In this document: positions 18,826 to 26,921 of the stretch, piece after piece
How positions within the stretch are numbered: the stretch's first letter is position 1
Layout of the letters: each line of letters begins with the position of its first letter
NCBI RefSeq assembly: GCF_000158095.2
Contig: NZ_CM011002.1
Span: 3,319,203 to 3,383,202, forward strand
Length of the DNA stretch: 64,000 bases
From: Roseibium alexandrii DFL-11
GTDB lineage: Bacteria; Pseudomonadota; Alphaproteobacteria; Rhizobiales; Stappiaceae
Reading direction: 5' to 3'
Notes under the pieces: generated by a model
Told to the model about the DNA's origin: nothing
The model's input: the letters and a program-made list of their open reading frames with translations, nothing else
Databases searched by the model: none
Translations under genes and position numbers: made by a program

Positions 18826-20841
18826 TTATTGCGCGATTGTTAGGCGGCCGTCTTTCTTGGCGCCAGTTTCGGGGCCGACGGTACCAGTCTTGCGGATGTG
18901 AGAGATCACTTCGTTCCGGTAAACCAAACCGGTGTGCTCAAACGGAAGCTTGCGAACATCGTAGCTGGCAATGTTCCCTGGAACATCAGCGCCGATCGGT
19001 TTGCCGTTCCAGGTTTCGCCGAACGCGCCTAGCGCGATGTAGGTGTTGAAAGCCACACGGAAGGTCTTGTCGAGCTGCTCATCAAGCGGTTTGCCCTGAA
19101 CCATTATATCAACTGCCCGCGCTTCTGCCGCCGTGGACCCGAGTACGATCTTGTAACGCAGATCCTTGGAGAAATGCAGGAAGCCACGCGACACAAAGCC
19201 CTTCATGTCAACGCTTTCCGCTTCTTCGGGACGCAGCAGACGCTTTGCGTTGTTATCGAGCATTTCCTTCAGCTGCGCGCCGGTCATTTCCGCAACATGG
19301 ACCGCATCCGCATACGGCATCACGTCGTACCAGCCGCGGAAGGTCAGATCGCCCTTGGCGATGCCGGCGGACAATCCAGTTGCATTGAAAATCGCCAGAT
19401 CGACGGGGCCGCCTGGGAAGGCCTTGGATGCTTCAACCAGCGCATCGTTCATGTAGTTCGCAAGTGCGACTTCACCAACATACCGGTCTGCAAAGGTCTC
19501 TTCCGAGGTCAGGCCCTTATCGTCAGAAACCTGTCCAATGACTTCCGCCAGTTTGGTATCGAGCGCCTTGATCATCGGCGCAATATGCGCTTCCTCGAAT
19601 GCTTGGTCGTAGTCTTCCGGCTGTTCGAGTGAGGCGAATTTTGGATCGTCCGCCGCGACGCGCTGGTCGCGTTTCTTGGTCGGATGAAGACCAACGGAAG
19701 TGAACCAGCCTTTGCGCCCCTGATCCGCTGCGATCGACATGGCGACATCGCCCAGGAATTTGCCGTGGGCGTTGGCCTGGGTGATCAGGACGCCGTTAAC
19801 GACATTGTCGGTGTTGATGCCACTCTCGTTCAGCGTTGTGTGCGAATGACCGCCAATCAAGACCACCGGCTTGTCGGTCAGCGGGCCAACGGCATCCGCG
19901 ATTGCAAAGTCACCTTCGCCGATTGTGCGGGATGTTGCAGCTTTACCGCTCTTATGCTGATCGCCGCCGTAACCGCAGTGCGACAACACAACAATCACAT
20001 CACAAATTTCAGACAGTGCCGGGGTCAGGTTGCGTGCGGCCTCCACCGGGCTGGCAACGGCAAGATCCGGATCGTCCGGCTGGCCAACACGGGTATCGAC
20101 TGCTGTTGTCAAACCAATGAAACCCACCCGAAGGCCTTTCACTTCGGCAATGGCCGCAGCCACGTAGTCTTCGTCACGCGCAACGTGTTTGGAGCCATGA
20201 ATATTGGCTGACAGAACCGGGAAGTCTGCATCGGTATCAATTCCCAACTTCAGAAGTTCCGCGCCCCGATCAAATTCGTGATTGCCTAGTACGGCGATGT
20301 CGACACCAGCGGCGGAATTCGCCCGGTAACCCGCATCGGCAACAAACTCCTCTGGTGCCCAACCCATCAGTTCATCAAAGATCGAACCGGTGTGGTCGTC
20401 GCCGGCAGATACAAAAAGAACGATCTCGTCTTCCTTCGCGCCTCCGCGGATGTCTTTGACCATCTTCACGATTTGTGAGAACCGGTGCGTGTCACCCCGT
20501 TTGCCATGCATTTCTGTCAAGTGGTTGTGCATGTCGTTGAAATGCAGAACCCGGAGCACACGTCGCTCACCATCTTCAAGCGTTGGCATCGGGACAGGAT
20601 TGCCCTCTTCGGTCACGATCGTCCGGATCGGCCCAGCAAGCGGATCGCCTTTCAAAAGAAACAAGCGCTCGAACACCCCGTTCGGGTTTGGCTCCGTTGG
20701 AACCATGGCAAGCTCACCAGGTCCAGCCTTGGCATGGGCACGGAAGGAAACAATGGATGGGATAAGCGTCGTGCCAGCAACGACGGCCCCTGTTTTCAAA
20801 AATGAACGGCGCGACAGCCCAGATGAAACCGGGTTCGACAT
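18826..20841 (-). CDS. Tat-exported metallophosphatase/5'-nucleotidase
   Basis: A 671-residue periplasmic enzyme of the UshA/5'-nucleotidase family. The N-terminus carries a twin-arginine signal (LSRRSFLKTG, then a hydrophobic stretch and a SFRAHA-like cleavage site). The metallophosphatase domain has LHFNDMHNHL, SAGDDHTGS, LGNHEFDRG and GGHSHT metal-ligand motifs; the C-terminal 5'-nucleotidase domain follows from about residue 450. Likely releases phosphate from nucleotides or nucleotide sugars. The start at 20841 has an ideal AAGGAGG site; the open frame upstream of it is not coding. Convergent with rpsA. Confidence 0.92.
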   Translation of the reverse strand: MSNPVSSGLSRRSFLKTGAVVAGTTLIPSIVSFRAHAKAGPGELAMVPTEPNPNGVFERLFLLKGDPLAGPIRTIVTEEGNPVPMPTLEDGERRVLRVLHFNDMHNHLTEMHGKRGDTHRFSQIVKMVKDIRGGAKEDEIVLFVSAGDDHTGSIFDELMGWAPEEFVADAGYRANSAAGVDIAVLGNHEFDRGAELLKLGIDTDADFPVLSANIHGSKHVARDEDYVAAAIAEVKGLRVGFIGLTTAVDTRVGQPDDPDLAVASPVEAARNLTPALSEICDVIVVLSHCGYGGDQHKSGKAATSRTIGEGDFAIADAVGPLTDKPVVLIGGHSHTTLNESGINTDNVVNGVLITQANAHGKFLGDVAMSIAADQGRKGWFTSVGLHPTKKRDQRVAADDPKFASLEQPEDYDQAFEEAHIAPMIKALDTKLAEVIGQVSDDKGLTSEETFADRYVGEVALANYMNDALVEASKAFPGGPVDLAIFNATGLSAGIAKGDLTFRGWYDVMPYADAVHVAEMTGAQLKEMLDNNAKRLLRPEEAESVDMKGFVSRGFLHFSKDLRYKIVLGSTAAEARAVDIMVQGKPLDEQLDKTFRVAFNTYIALGAFGETWNGKPIGADVPGNIASYDVRKLPFEHTGLVYRNEVISHIRKTGTVGPETGAKKDGRLTIAQ

Positions 20842-21086
20842 AATAACCTCCTTGGCCGGATCGGCAGAATGGATTGGAAAGGACGCGTGTCCTCTTCCAC
20901 GGCCAAGTGTCAGCAAAATGAATAGCCTGATAAGGACTTAGGCAATGCAGGTCGCCTCCAAGTCTTTGCCTCGGATAGCGGGTTTCGTTTTATTACCCAG
21001 TACAGTAGGCTTATCCGCAAGAGACGAGCACCTGCAGCAGACTGCGGCCTCAAAACCCACCCCAAGACAGAATTGCGATACGCCTC

Positions 21087-21515
21087 ATGACCGAAGCCAA
21101 ACAGGGCGATACGGTGCAACTTCATTACAAGGGAACTCTGGACGACGGATCGGTTTTCGATAGTTCGGAAGGCCGCGAACCACTCGAATTCACAGTTGGC
21201 TCCGGCCAGATCATTACGGGCCTCGACCGCGAGATCCCCGGCATGAAGGTCGGTGACGAAAAAACCGTTACGATTGCAGCCGAAGATGCGTACGGGCCGC
21301 ACAACCCGGATGCTCAGCAAACAGTGCCGCGGACGCAGATCCCGGAAAATGTTCCGCTGGAAATAGGGATGCAGCTGCAAGGCCAGACCGCGGACGGCCA
21401 GGTGATGAGTGTTGTCGTCGTGTCGTTTGACGACGACCAAGTTGTTCTGGATGCCAACCATCCGCTGGCCGGCAAAAACCTGACATTCGCGATTCAGCTG
21501 ACAGGCATCAATTGA
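21087..21515 (+). CDS. FKBP-type (SlyD-like) peptidyl-prolyl isomerase
   Basis: A 142-residue cytoplasmic prolyl isomerase/chaperone. VQLHYKGTLDDGSVFDSS and the PLEFTVGSGQIITGLD strands form the FKBP half; the AYGPHNPDAQQTVPR region begins the IF-type flap inserted in SlyD proteins. Unlike E. coli SlyD there is no His-rich metal-binding tail. Single gene, divergent from the 5'-nucleotidase gene. Confidence 0.92.
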   Translation: MTEAKQGDTVQLHYKGTLDDGSVFDSSEGREPLEFTVGSGQIITGLDREIPGMKVGDEKTVTIAAEDAYGPHNPDAQQTVPRTQIPENVPLEIGMQLQGQTADGQVMSVVVVSFDDDQVVLDANHPLAGKNLTFAIQLTGIN

Positions 21516-21639
21516 GAAAAGGCTGTTAATTCGCCTTATTCAACCCCTACGTATTGATCCAGTGTTTGCAATTTCGGCGCCTCGGGCCTAGGGTCCGAGC
21601 CACCTGAATGGCGATGATAGATTTGGAGTTTTTCGCGCA

Positions 21640-22626
21640 ATGGCGATGGATGTCGATGCATTGGTTGATCGCAGGCGTTTGCGGCGGAAGGTGACATTCT
21701 GGCGGGTGGCAACATTTCTTGTAGCCGCCTTGGTTCTGATCGGCGGCCTTGTGTATTTTGCGGGCGCTGCGAACATGTCGAAACGGTCCGCCCACATAGC
21801 GCGCATCCCGATTGAAGGCATGATCCTGGAAAACCGCAAAACTCTGGAGATGCTGGAAAAGATCGGTAAATCCGACGCTGTGAAGGGCGTGATTGTTTCA
21901 ATCAACTCTCCAGGCGGCAGCACAACCGGCGGCGAAGCGATTTACAACGCTTTGCGCAAACTCTCGGAGAAGAAACCTATTGTTGCCGAAATGCGCACAA
22001 TCGGAACCTCCGCCGGTTACCTGATCGCCATGTCTGCGGATCATATTGTCGCACGCTACAACACCATCACCGGCTCCATCGGTGTCCTCTTCCAGTTCGG
22101 CAACTTTGAAAAGCTGCTGGAAACGGTCGGTGTTTCCATGGAAGCGGTCAAAAGCGCTCCACTCAAAGCCGAACCTGACTTCTATTCACCCGCGACACCA
22201 GAAGCCAAAGCGATGTTGCAGGCAATGGTGACCGATTCCTACAACTGGTTTGTCGACATTCTCGCCGAGCGCCGGGATCTGGACAAATCCAAAGCCTTGG
22301 AACTCGCCGACGGCCGTGTTTTGCTGGGTCAAAGGGCCCTTCAGGAGAAGCTCGTAGATGCCATCGGCGGTGAAGAAACAGCGGTTTCCTGGCTCGAAAC
22401 GGAAAAAGGCGTTGCCAAAGACCTTCCGGTCATCACCTGGACAACAACAGAGAGCATCGAAGAACTGCCATTTGCGTCCCGGGTCTCCCGGGAAATCGGC
22501 AAAGGCTTCGGTTTGGCTGTCCTGGAGCCACTAAATGAGGCTAAAGGGCTGATTTCTCGGGACCTTATGCTTGACGGGCTCGTGTCGGTTTGGCAGGCTC
22601 CAGTAGCGGCAGACAAAAAACCGTAA
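21640..22626 (+). CDS. sppA: Signal peptide peptidase SppA (short form)
   Basis: A 328-residue inner-membrane serine protease that degrades cleaved signal peptides. One N-terminal transmembrane segment (about residues 23-43) precedes the protease domain. Motifs: VSINSPGGS, the nucleophile Ser in RTIGTSAGYLIA, and the general-base Lys expected in the VKSAPLKAEP segment, as in the short, single-domain SppA. ihfB follows after 15 bases, an arrangement often seen in alphaproteobacteria. Confidence 0.93.
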   Translation: MAMDVDALVDRRRLRRKVTFWRVATFLVAALVLIGGLVYFAGAANMSKRSAHIARIPIEGMILENRKTLEMLEKIGKSDAVKGVIVSINSPGGSTTGGEAIYNALRKLSEKKPIVAEMRTIGTSAGYLIAMSADHIVARYNTITGSIGVLFQFGNFEKLLETVGVSMEAVKSAPLKAEPDFYSPATPEAKAMLQAMVTDSYNWFVDILAERRDLDKSKALELADGRVLLGQRALQEKLVDAIGGEETAVSWLETEKGVAKDLPVITWTTTESIEELPFASRVSREIGKGFGLAVLEPLNEAKGLISRDLMLDGLVSVWQAPVAADKKP

Positions 22627-22641
22627 TCGAGGGGGCTCTTC

Positions 22642-22941
22642 ATGATCAAATCAGAGCTTGTTCAGCATATTGCCGAACAAAATCCACATCTCTATCAGCG
22701 GGATGTCGAAAACATAGTCAATGCAATTCTTGATGAGATCACTGAAGCGCTGATGCGCGGAGACCGCGTTGAACTCAGGGGTTTTGGGGCCTTTTCTGTC
22801 AAAAACCGTCCTGCCCGGATCGGGCGCAATCCACGGACCGGCCAAAAGGTGGAAGTGGATGAAAAACATGTTCCATTCTTCAAAACCGGCAAAGAAATGC
22901 GTATACGGTTGAATGATGGTGTCGACCACGGGGACGACTGA
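22642..22941 (+). CDS. ihfB: Integration host factor subunit beta
   Basis: A 99-residue HU/IHF-family DNA-bending protein that pairs with IHF alpha. The DNA-binding arm [18 protein letters not shown] is intact. The start has a GAGGGGG site close to the end of sppA, implying one operon with sppA and lapA. Confidence 0.95.
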   Translation: MIKSELVQHIAEQNPHLYQRDVENIVNAILDEITEALMRGDRVELRGFGAFSVKNRPARIGRNPRTGQKVEVDEKHVPFFKTGKEMRIRLNDGVDHGDD

Positions 22942-23003
22942 GTCCCCTTAAGGTTGCCTCATCGCCGCAATCGCGTTTAGTTCAGACCGTCAGGGAGACT
23001 GCT

Positions 23004-23369
23004 TTGACCCGCTTTATCAAGAACTTGATCTTGCTCGCCATCGCAGTTGTTCTTGTTCCCTTATCCGTTGCCAATCGGCATACGGTCTCCCTTGCCCTCA
23101 ATCCGTTCGATCCGCAGGATCCACGCTTGACGATCCCGGATATCCCCCTATTCTGGATCATCTTTGCAAGCCTCGGCTGCGGCATCATTGTCGGAGGTAT
23201 CGGGTCTTGGGCGAAGCAAGGCCGCTGGCGCAAGGAAGCTCGTGTCAAACGCCGGGAAGCGGACAAGTGGCACAAGGAGGCCGATCAGTTGCGCGAACTG
23301 ACCACAGACGGACAGGGCAGCTCTACGACCGCAAGCCTGCCGCGGCCGGGCAACCGCACCGCCGCATAA
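23004..23369 (+). CDS. lapA: LapA-domain (DUF1049) membrane protein
   Basis: A 121-residue protein with two membrane segments (residues about 5-20 and 47-68) and a charged, coiled-coil-prone tail (KEARVKRREADKWHKEADQLREL, in part). The LapA domain is known from the E. coli lipopolysaccharide-assembly protein pair LapAB; the same fold is common next to ihfB in this group. TTG start with AGGGAG site. Confidence 0.85.
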   Translation: MTRFIKNLILLAIAVVLVPLSVANRHTVSLALNPFDPQDPRLTIPDIPLFWIIFASLGCGIIVGGIGSWAKQGRWRKEARVKRREADKWHKEADQLRELTTDGQGSSTTASLPRPGNRTAA

Positions 23370-23379
23370 CCGCTCTCCA

Positions 23380-24288
23380 ATGCGGATCATTTCCAGCAGC
23401 AACATTGACCTGTGCCTGAGCGATCGGGACGCGATCGAGATCCTTCGCCAAGGTTACCGTTCATCCGCTCAGCTCTGCGCACCACTTACGGCAAGCATTC
23501 CCCGCCCTGACATGCAGGCAGGGAATTTGGCAGTACAGCCTGCGTGGTCCGACTTTGCCGGACAGGGGCACATAGATCGCGGCTATGTCGGTTGTTCTTT
23601 ATCGCTGGCATTGCCAGAACATATCGGCGCCCCTTCCGGCCTCTACGTGTTGTTCTCAGGCAAAGGCGGACAACCGATCGCACTTTTGGACGGGGTTCGC
23701 CTCGCCACATGGCGCGACGCCGGTTTACATGCACTAGCTGCAGCTTATCTTTCCCGTGAAGACGCTCACCGACTGCTCGTAATTGGCAGCGACCCGCGCC
23801 TGCCACGCCTGACCTCCGCCTATTCAGCTGTCCGCAACATTACCTCGATCCTGTTTGCAGGAACGGACAAGGAGATCCGGCGGAGGATTACTGGCATTTC
23901 AGAACTTTCTCATGTTTCGGCCGACATCACAGAAGACATTTCCAGTGCTCTGGAGGGCGCAGACATTGTGTGCCTGGCGGGACCGGAGGCTGGATCCAAT
24001 GAATGGATGGATCTATCTAAATTCGATCCTCCGGCTGGATGCCACGTGGATGCTTTGATGGCCAATCCACCCGTCCCGGACACGCTCTGGCAAGAAGCAC
24101 GTCTCTTCACCACAAACCTGAAATCAGCGCCGCGAACCAACTGTGAATGGACGGCCGATCTGGAAGAGTTGGCGCGCGGTGACCGCGCCGGACGGCGGTA
24201 TTATGGACAAAGAACACTTTTTGTACCGTGCCCGGACACTGGGCTTGCCGATTTCGTTCTGGCCGCACACGTTTTCTTGAAGGCCTGA
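23380..24288 (+). CDS. Ornithine cyclodeaminase/mu-crystallin family protein
   Basis: A 302-residue NAD(P)-binding oxidoreductase-like protein of the ornithine cyclodeaminase/mu-crystallin family. The substrate-binding half includes RPDMQAGNLAVQPAW and LLDGVRLATWRDAGLHALAA; the Rossmann half has RLLVIGSDPRLPRLTSAYSA with a degenerate glycine motif (G-S-D instead of G-x-G-x-Q). The usual catalytic T-A-A/R-T-A-A signature before the Rossmann fold is replaced by W-R-D-A, so the reaction may differ from classic cyclodeaminase. Ten bases downstream of lapA. Confidence 0.8.
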   Translation: MRIISSSNIDLCLSDRDAIEILRQGYRSSAQLCAPLTASIPRPDMQAGNLAVQPAWSDFAGQGHIDRGYVGCSLSLALPEHIGAPSGLYVLFSGKGGQPIALLDGVRLATWRDAGLHALAAAYLSREDAHRLLVIGSDPRLPRLTSAYSAVRNITSILFAGTDKEIRRRITGISELSHVSADITEDISSALEGADIVCLAGPEAGSNEWMDLSKFDPPAGCHVDALMANPPVPDTLWQEARLFTTNLKSAPRTNCEWTADLEELARGDRAGRRYYGQRTLFVPCPDTGLADFVLAAHVFLKA

Positions 24289-24428
24289 CGTCTGGATTTC
24301 AGACAGCGGCCATCCCATCTCAACCTCTATCCGGGGGCGTCCACAAGAACAAAATGCCGCCGCTCGCGCACACCCACATGTGCATGGGCACCGATGTCGC
24401 ACAATGTCGTTTTGCAAAGGAGAAGGAC

Positions 24429-24521
24429 ATGCTGACGACACTTGCCTATTCAGCAAGTCTACCGGCAATCACGATCAGTTTGATCGTGATCGTCGCAACA
24501 ACCTACGGGCTTGTTTTTTGA
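24429..24521 (+). CDS. 30-residue single-span membrane peptide
   Basis: A tiny open frame encoding about 30 residues that begins MLTTLAYSASLPAIT and consists almost entirely of one hydrophobic span ending YGLVF. The ATG has a strong AAGGAGAAGGAC ribosome site and the stop is followed 13 bases later by a canonical terminator, which is why I consider it a real gene. No family recognised. Length and form resemble small membrane regulators or subunits of larger complexes (KdpF- or CydX-sized), but no such partner genes are adjacent. Confidence 0.6.
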   Translation: MLTTLAYSASLPAITISLIVIVATTYGLVF

Positions 24522-24533
24522 GGTAAAGGCGCG

Positions 24534-24563
24534 AAGCCGGTTCAACGAGAGCCGGCTTTTTTG
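24534..24563 (+). terminator. Terminator after the 30-residue ORF
   Basis: AAGCCGG / CCGGCTT stem with an 11-base loop followed by TTTTTTGCTTTT. Confidence 0.85.
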
Positions 24564-24579
24564 CTTTTGCATTGCCGCG

Positions 24580-24954
24580 CTACGCAGGGGTCATCCAGCC
24601 CTGCGCAGCGCCGCCTGCATCTTTGAGCAGCGCAATTCGGCCAATACCCGGCACATCGAAGGGCGGCCGTGTGACCGTGGCACCGTGGGCTTTTGCAAGT
24701 TCAAGACGTTCGTCGATGTTGTCGACGGCGATGTAGGAAAACCAATGTTCGGGCAGCCCGTCGAAATCCGGGCCTCTCATCTCGAAGATCCCACCGGCCG
24801 GCTTGTCACTGAGATTGGCAACCCAATAGGTCCCGCCGCCATCCACCGGCATCTCAGAAAAGGTCCATCCAAGCGTGCTTCCATAAAACGCTTTCGCCTT
24901 TTCAGCATCCCCGGTCATCAGTTCATTCCACCAAAACTGACCGTGTTCCCACAT
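24580..24954 (-). CDS. VOC-family (glyoxalase-like) protein
   Basis: A 124-residue protein with two beta-alpha-beta-beta-beta modules of the vicinal-oxygen-chelate superfamily: FWWNELMTGDAEKAKAFYGS at the N-terminus and HWFSYIAVDNIDERLELAKA in the second module. Substrate cannot be told; similar proteins are annotated as glyoxalase/bleomycin-resistance-like. The ATG at 24954 is chosen for its AGGAGGG site over the in-frame start seven codons upstream. Confidence 0.85.
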   Translation of the reverse strand: MWEHGQFWWNELMTGDAEKAKAFYGSTLGWTFSEMPVDGGGTYWVANLSDKPAGGIFEMRGPDFDGLPEHWFSYIAVDNIDERLELAKAHGATVTRPPFDVPGIGRIALLKDAGGAAQGWMTPA

Positions 24955-25041
24955 GGCACCCTCCTGACTACTCAACCGGAGGAGAAGACATAACAGCTTT
25001 TGATTGTAGTTGCATATGGGGAACCGGGGCTGGGAGTGAAG

Positions 25042-25653
25042 TCACGGCCGGCGGCGATGGCCATATCCAGGCAAGCTCCATCCATGGAGAATAGCCCCAC
25101 CACGCAGGATCATCGCAACGCTTCCCGCAAGAATGGCCGCCACCCACGGAACAACACCAAACTGGGCCAGCAAAACATAGCTGCCAGCACCGGCAAACGC
25201 GGCACTGACATAAATCTCCGATTTGACGATGGAAGAGGGCTCTTGTGCAAGCGTATCCCGCAGGACACCACCGAAAGTCGCGGTTGAGACACCCATCAGA
25301 ACGGCGACCAATAGAGTGTCGCCAACGTTTAGGGCCTTTGCCGCGCCCATTACGGAATAGGCTGAGACGCCAACGGCATCTGCCCAGCGCAAAGGCTTGT
25401 TGAAGCGTTCGATCCCATGGGCGAAGAACCAGAGGAACACGCTCACAACGAGGCAGACGACAAGATAGGCTTCGTTGACCACCCAGAAGACCGGCACACC
25501 CAAAAGAAGATCGCGGAGCGTGCCGCCTCCAATGCCGGTCAGCGTCGCGAAAAACAGAAAAGCTATGAAATCCAGTTGCTTGCGGGACGCGACAATGCCC
25601 CCGGTCACGGCGAAGACGGCAACCCCCAAATAGTCCAGCAATTGCAACAGCAT
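25042..25653 (-). CDS. TRIC-family cation channel (UPF0126)
   Basis: A 203-residue integral membrane protein with seven hydrophobic segments, composed of two repeats each carrying the family glycine motif (GIGGGTLRDLLLG and TFGGVLRDTLAQE). Bacterial TRIC homologues form homotrimeric monovalent-cation channels. Start at the ATG at 25653 with GGGGGCAGG upstream. The terminator of grpE lies across its promoter-proximal leader. Confidence 0.9.
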   Translation of the reverse strand: MLLQLLDYLGVAVFAVTGGIVASRKQLDFIAFLFFATLTGIGGGTLRDLLLGVPVFWVVNEAYLVVCLVVSVFLWFFAHGIERFNKPLRWADAVGVSAYSVMGAAKALNVGDTLLVAVLMGVSTATFGGVLRDTLAQEPSSIVKSEIYVSAAFAGAGSYVLLAQFGVVPWVAAILAGSVAMILRGGAILHGWSLPGYGHRRRP

Positions 25654-25661
25654 ACCTGCCC

Positions 25662-25700
25662 CCAAAAAGAAAGCCGCCCGGTCCGTGTGGAAGGGCGGCC
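25662..25700 (-). terminator. Terminator of grpE
   Basis: Reading leftward: GCCGCCC-(13)-GGGCGGC stem followed by TTTCTTTTTG. It lies only 9 bases before the next gene's start codon. Confidence 0.85.
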
Positions 25701-25728
25701 TGCTTCAATCCATTGATCTTAGGGCGCT

Positions 25729-26364
25729 TTACGCGCTTTTATCAACCGTTTCACCAGGTTCTGTGCCGGCATCTGCTTTCGGGGCCTCTTTCGGGCCGCC
25801 TTTGGAGACGCCCACCATAGCCGGGCGTAGCACGCGCTCGCCAATCACATAACCGGCCTGCACGACCTGTACCACAGTGTTGTTCGGCACCTCTGTGTTC
25901 GGCACCTCAAACATGGCCTGGTGGAAATTCGGGTCAAACTTTTGACCTTCCGGCTCCAGCTTGCTCACGCCATTTTTCTCAAGCTGGTTCAGAAGGTCAC
26001 GCTCGATCATCTCAACGCCCTCGATGAGGGAGGCGACACCGGCATCTGCATTCTTGCGATCGTCTTCCGGCAGAGCCTCCAGCGCACGGCTGAGGTTGTC
26101 GGAAACAGTCAGCATGTCACGGGCAAAGCCAGACACTGCGTATTGGCGCGCGTCCTTGACTTCCTTTTCCGTGCGGCGGCGGAGGTTTTCCATTTCCGCC
26201 ATGGTGCGCAGGGCCCGATCCTTCAGCTCCGCGTTTTCAGCCATAAGAGCTTCCACCGCGTCGACCGCGCTCTCCTCCGCGGCCGCGGCAGCTTCATTGA
26301 CCGCTTCAGCTTGTGGTTTCAGCCCGTCCGGCTGATTATCCGGTGATTTGTTTTCTTCACTCAT
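25729..26364 (-). CDS. grpE: Nucleotide exchange factor GrpE
   Basis: A cytoplasmic co-chaperone that releases ADP from DnaK. It has an acidic, disordered N-terminus, a long coiled-coil ([31 protein letters not shown], quoted in part), and a C-terminal beta domain ending VGVSKGG. The MENLRRR segment and V-V-Q-x-G-Y-x-I-G-x-R-x-L-R-P-A-M-V are family signatures. Start is uncertain between the ATG at 26364 and an in-frame GTG at 26388. dnaK and dnaJ are not in the window. Confidence 0.93.
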   Translation of the reverse strand: MSEENKSPDNQPDGLKPQAEAVNEAAAAAEESAVDAVEALMAENAELKDRALRTMAEMENLRRRTEKEVKDARQYAVSGFARDMLTVSDNLSRALEALPEDDRKNADAGVASLIEGVEMIERDLLNQLEKNGVSKLEPEGQKFDPNFHQAMFEVPNTEVPNNTVVQVVQAGYVIGERVLRPAMVGVSKGGPKEAPKADAGTEPGETVDKSA

Positions 26365-26419
26365 TGGTGTTCCGTTTGGCTCAGACACATTTGGCGTTGC
26401 TTATACGTCCGGGGGCGGC

Positions 26420-26463
26420 AAAATCAAAGAGAAACGGCGGATAAGCGTCATCCTTACCCGCCG
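26420..26463 (-). terminator. Terminator of trxA
   Basis: Reading leftward: CGGCGG-g-TAAG-(7)-CTTA-t-CCGCCG imperfect stem, followed by TTTCTCTTTGATTTT. Confidence 0.8.
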
Positions 26464-26515
26464 CTCTGCAAAGCTTGCCTGCAGCGCCCGGCGGCAACCA
26501 CAGCTATTTGAGGCC

Positions 26516-26836
26516 TTAAAGGGCGCTCTTGATCCAGTCAGAAAGTTTGCCTTTCGGTGCAGCGCCAACCTGAGTGGCCATCGGCTCTCCGCCCTTGAAG
26601 AGGATCAGCATCGGGATGGACCGGACGCCATATTTCATGGCCATGTCCTGGTTTTCATCGATGTTGAGCTTGGTGATTTTGACCTGACCGTTCATTTCTT
26701 CGGAGATTTCCTCCAAAGCCGGCGCAATCATCTTACACGGGCCACACCATTCGGCCCAAAAGTCCACAACGACCGGCTCGTCAGAATTCAAAACATCAGC
26801 TTCGAAGGAAGCATCGGTGACTTGGGTGGTAGCCAT
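26516..26836 (-). CDS. trxA: Thioredoxin
   Basis: A 106-residue cytoplasmic disulfide reductase. Active site WCGPC at residues 30-34, [15 protein letters not shown], the cis-proline segment [13 protein letters not shown] and C-terminal [13 protein letters not shown] are intact. Downstream of addA on the same strand, as in many alphaproteobacteria. Confidence 0.97.
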   Translation of the reverse strand: MATTQVTDASFEADVLNSDEPVVVDFWAEWCGPCKMIAPALEEISEEMNGQVKITKLNIDENQDMAMKYGVRSIPMLILFKGGEPMATQVGAAPKGKLSDWIKSAL

Positions 26837-26921
26837 TACAACATCTCGTGGTTCGGTGGTTCACACATACCCAGTTCAGGTACGTCAGTTGGTTGGAACG
26901 TAGGTAGCCGAAGCGGCTCCG

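Noticed and set aside
24228..24428. Extended N-terminus for the 30-residue peptide
   Set aside because: The frame is open but overlaps the end of the preceding gene; the strong ribosome site sits at 24429.
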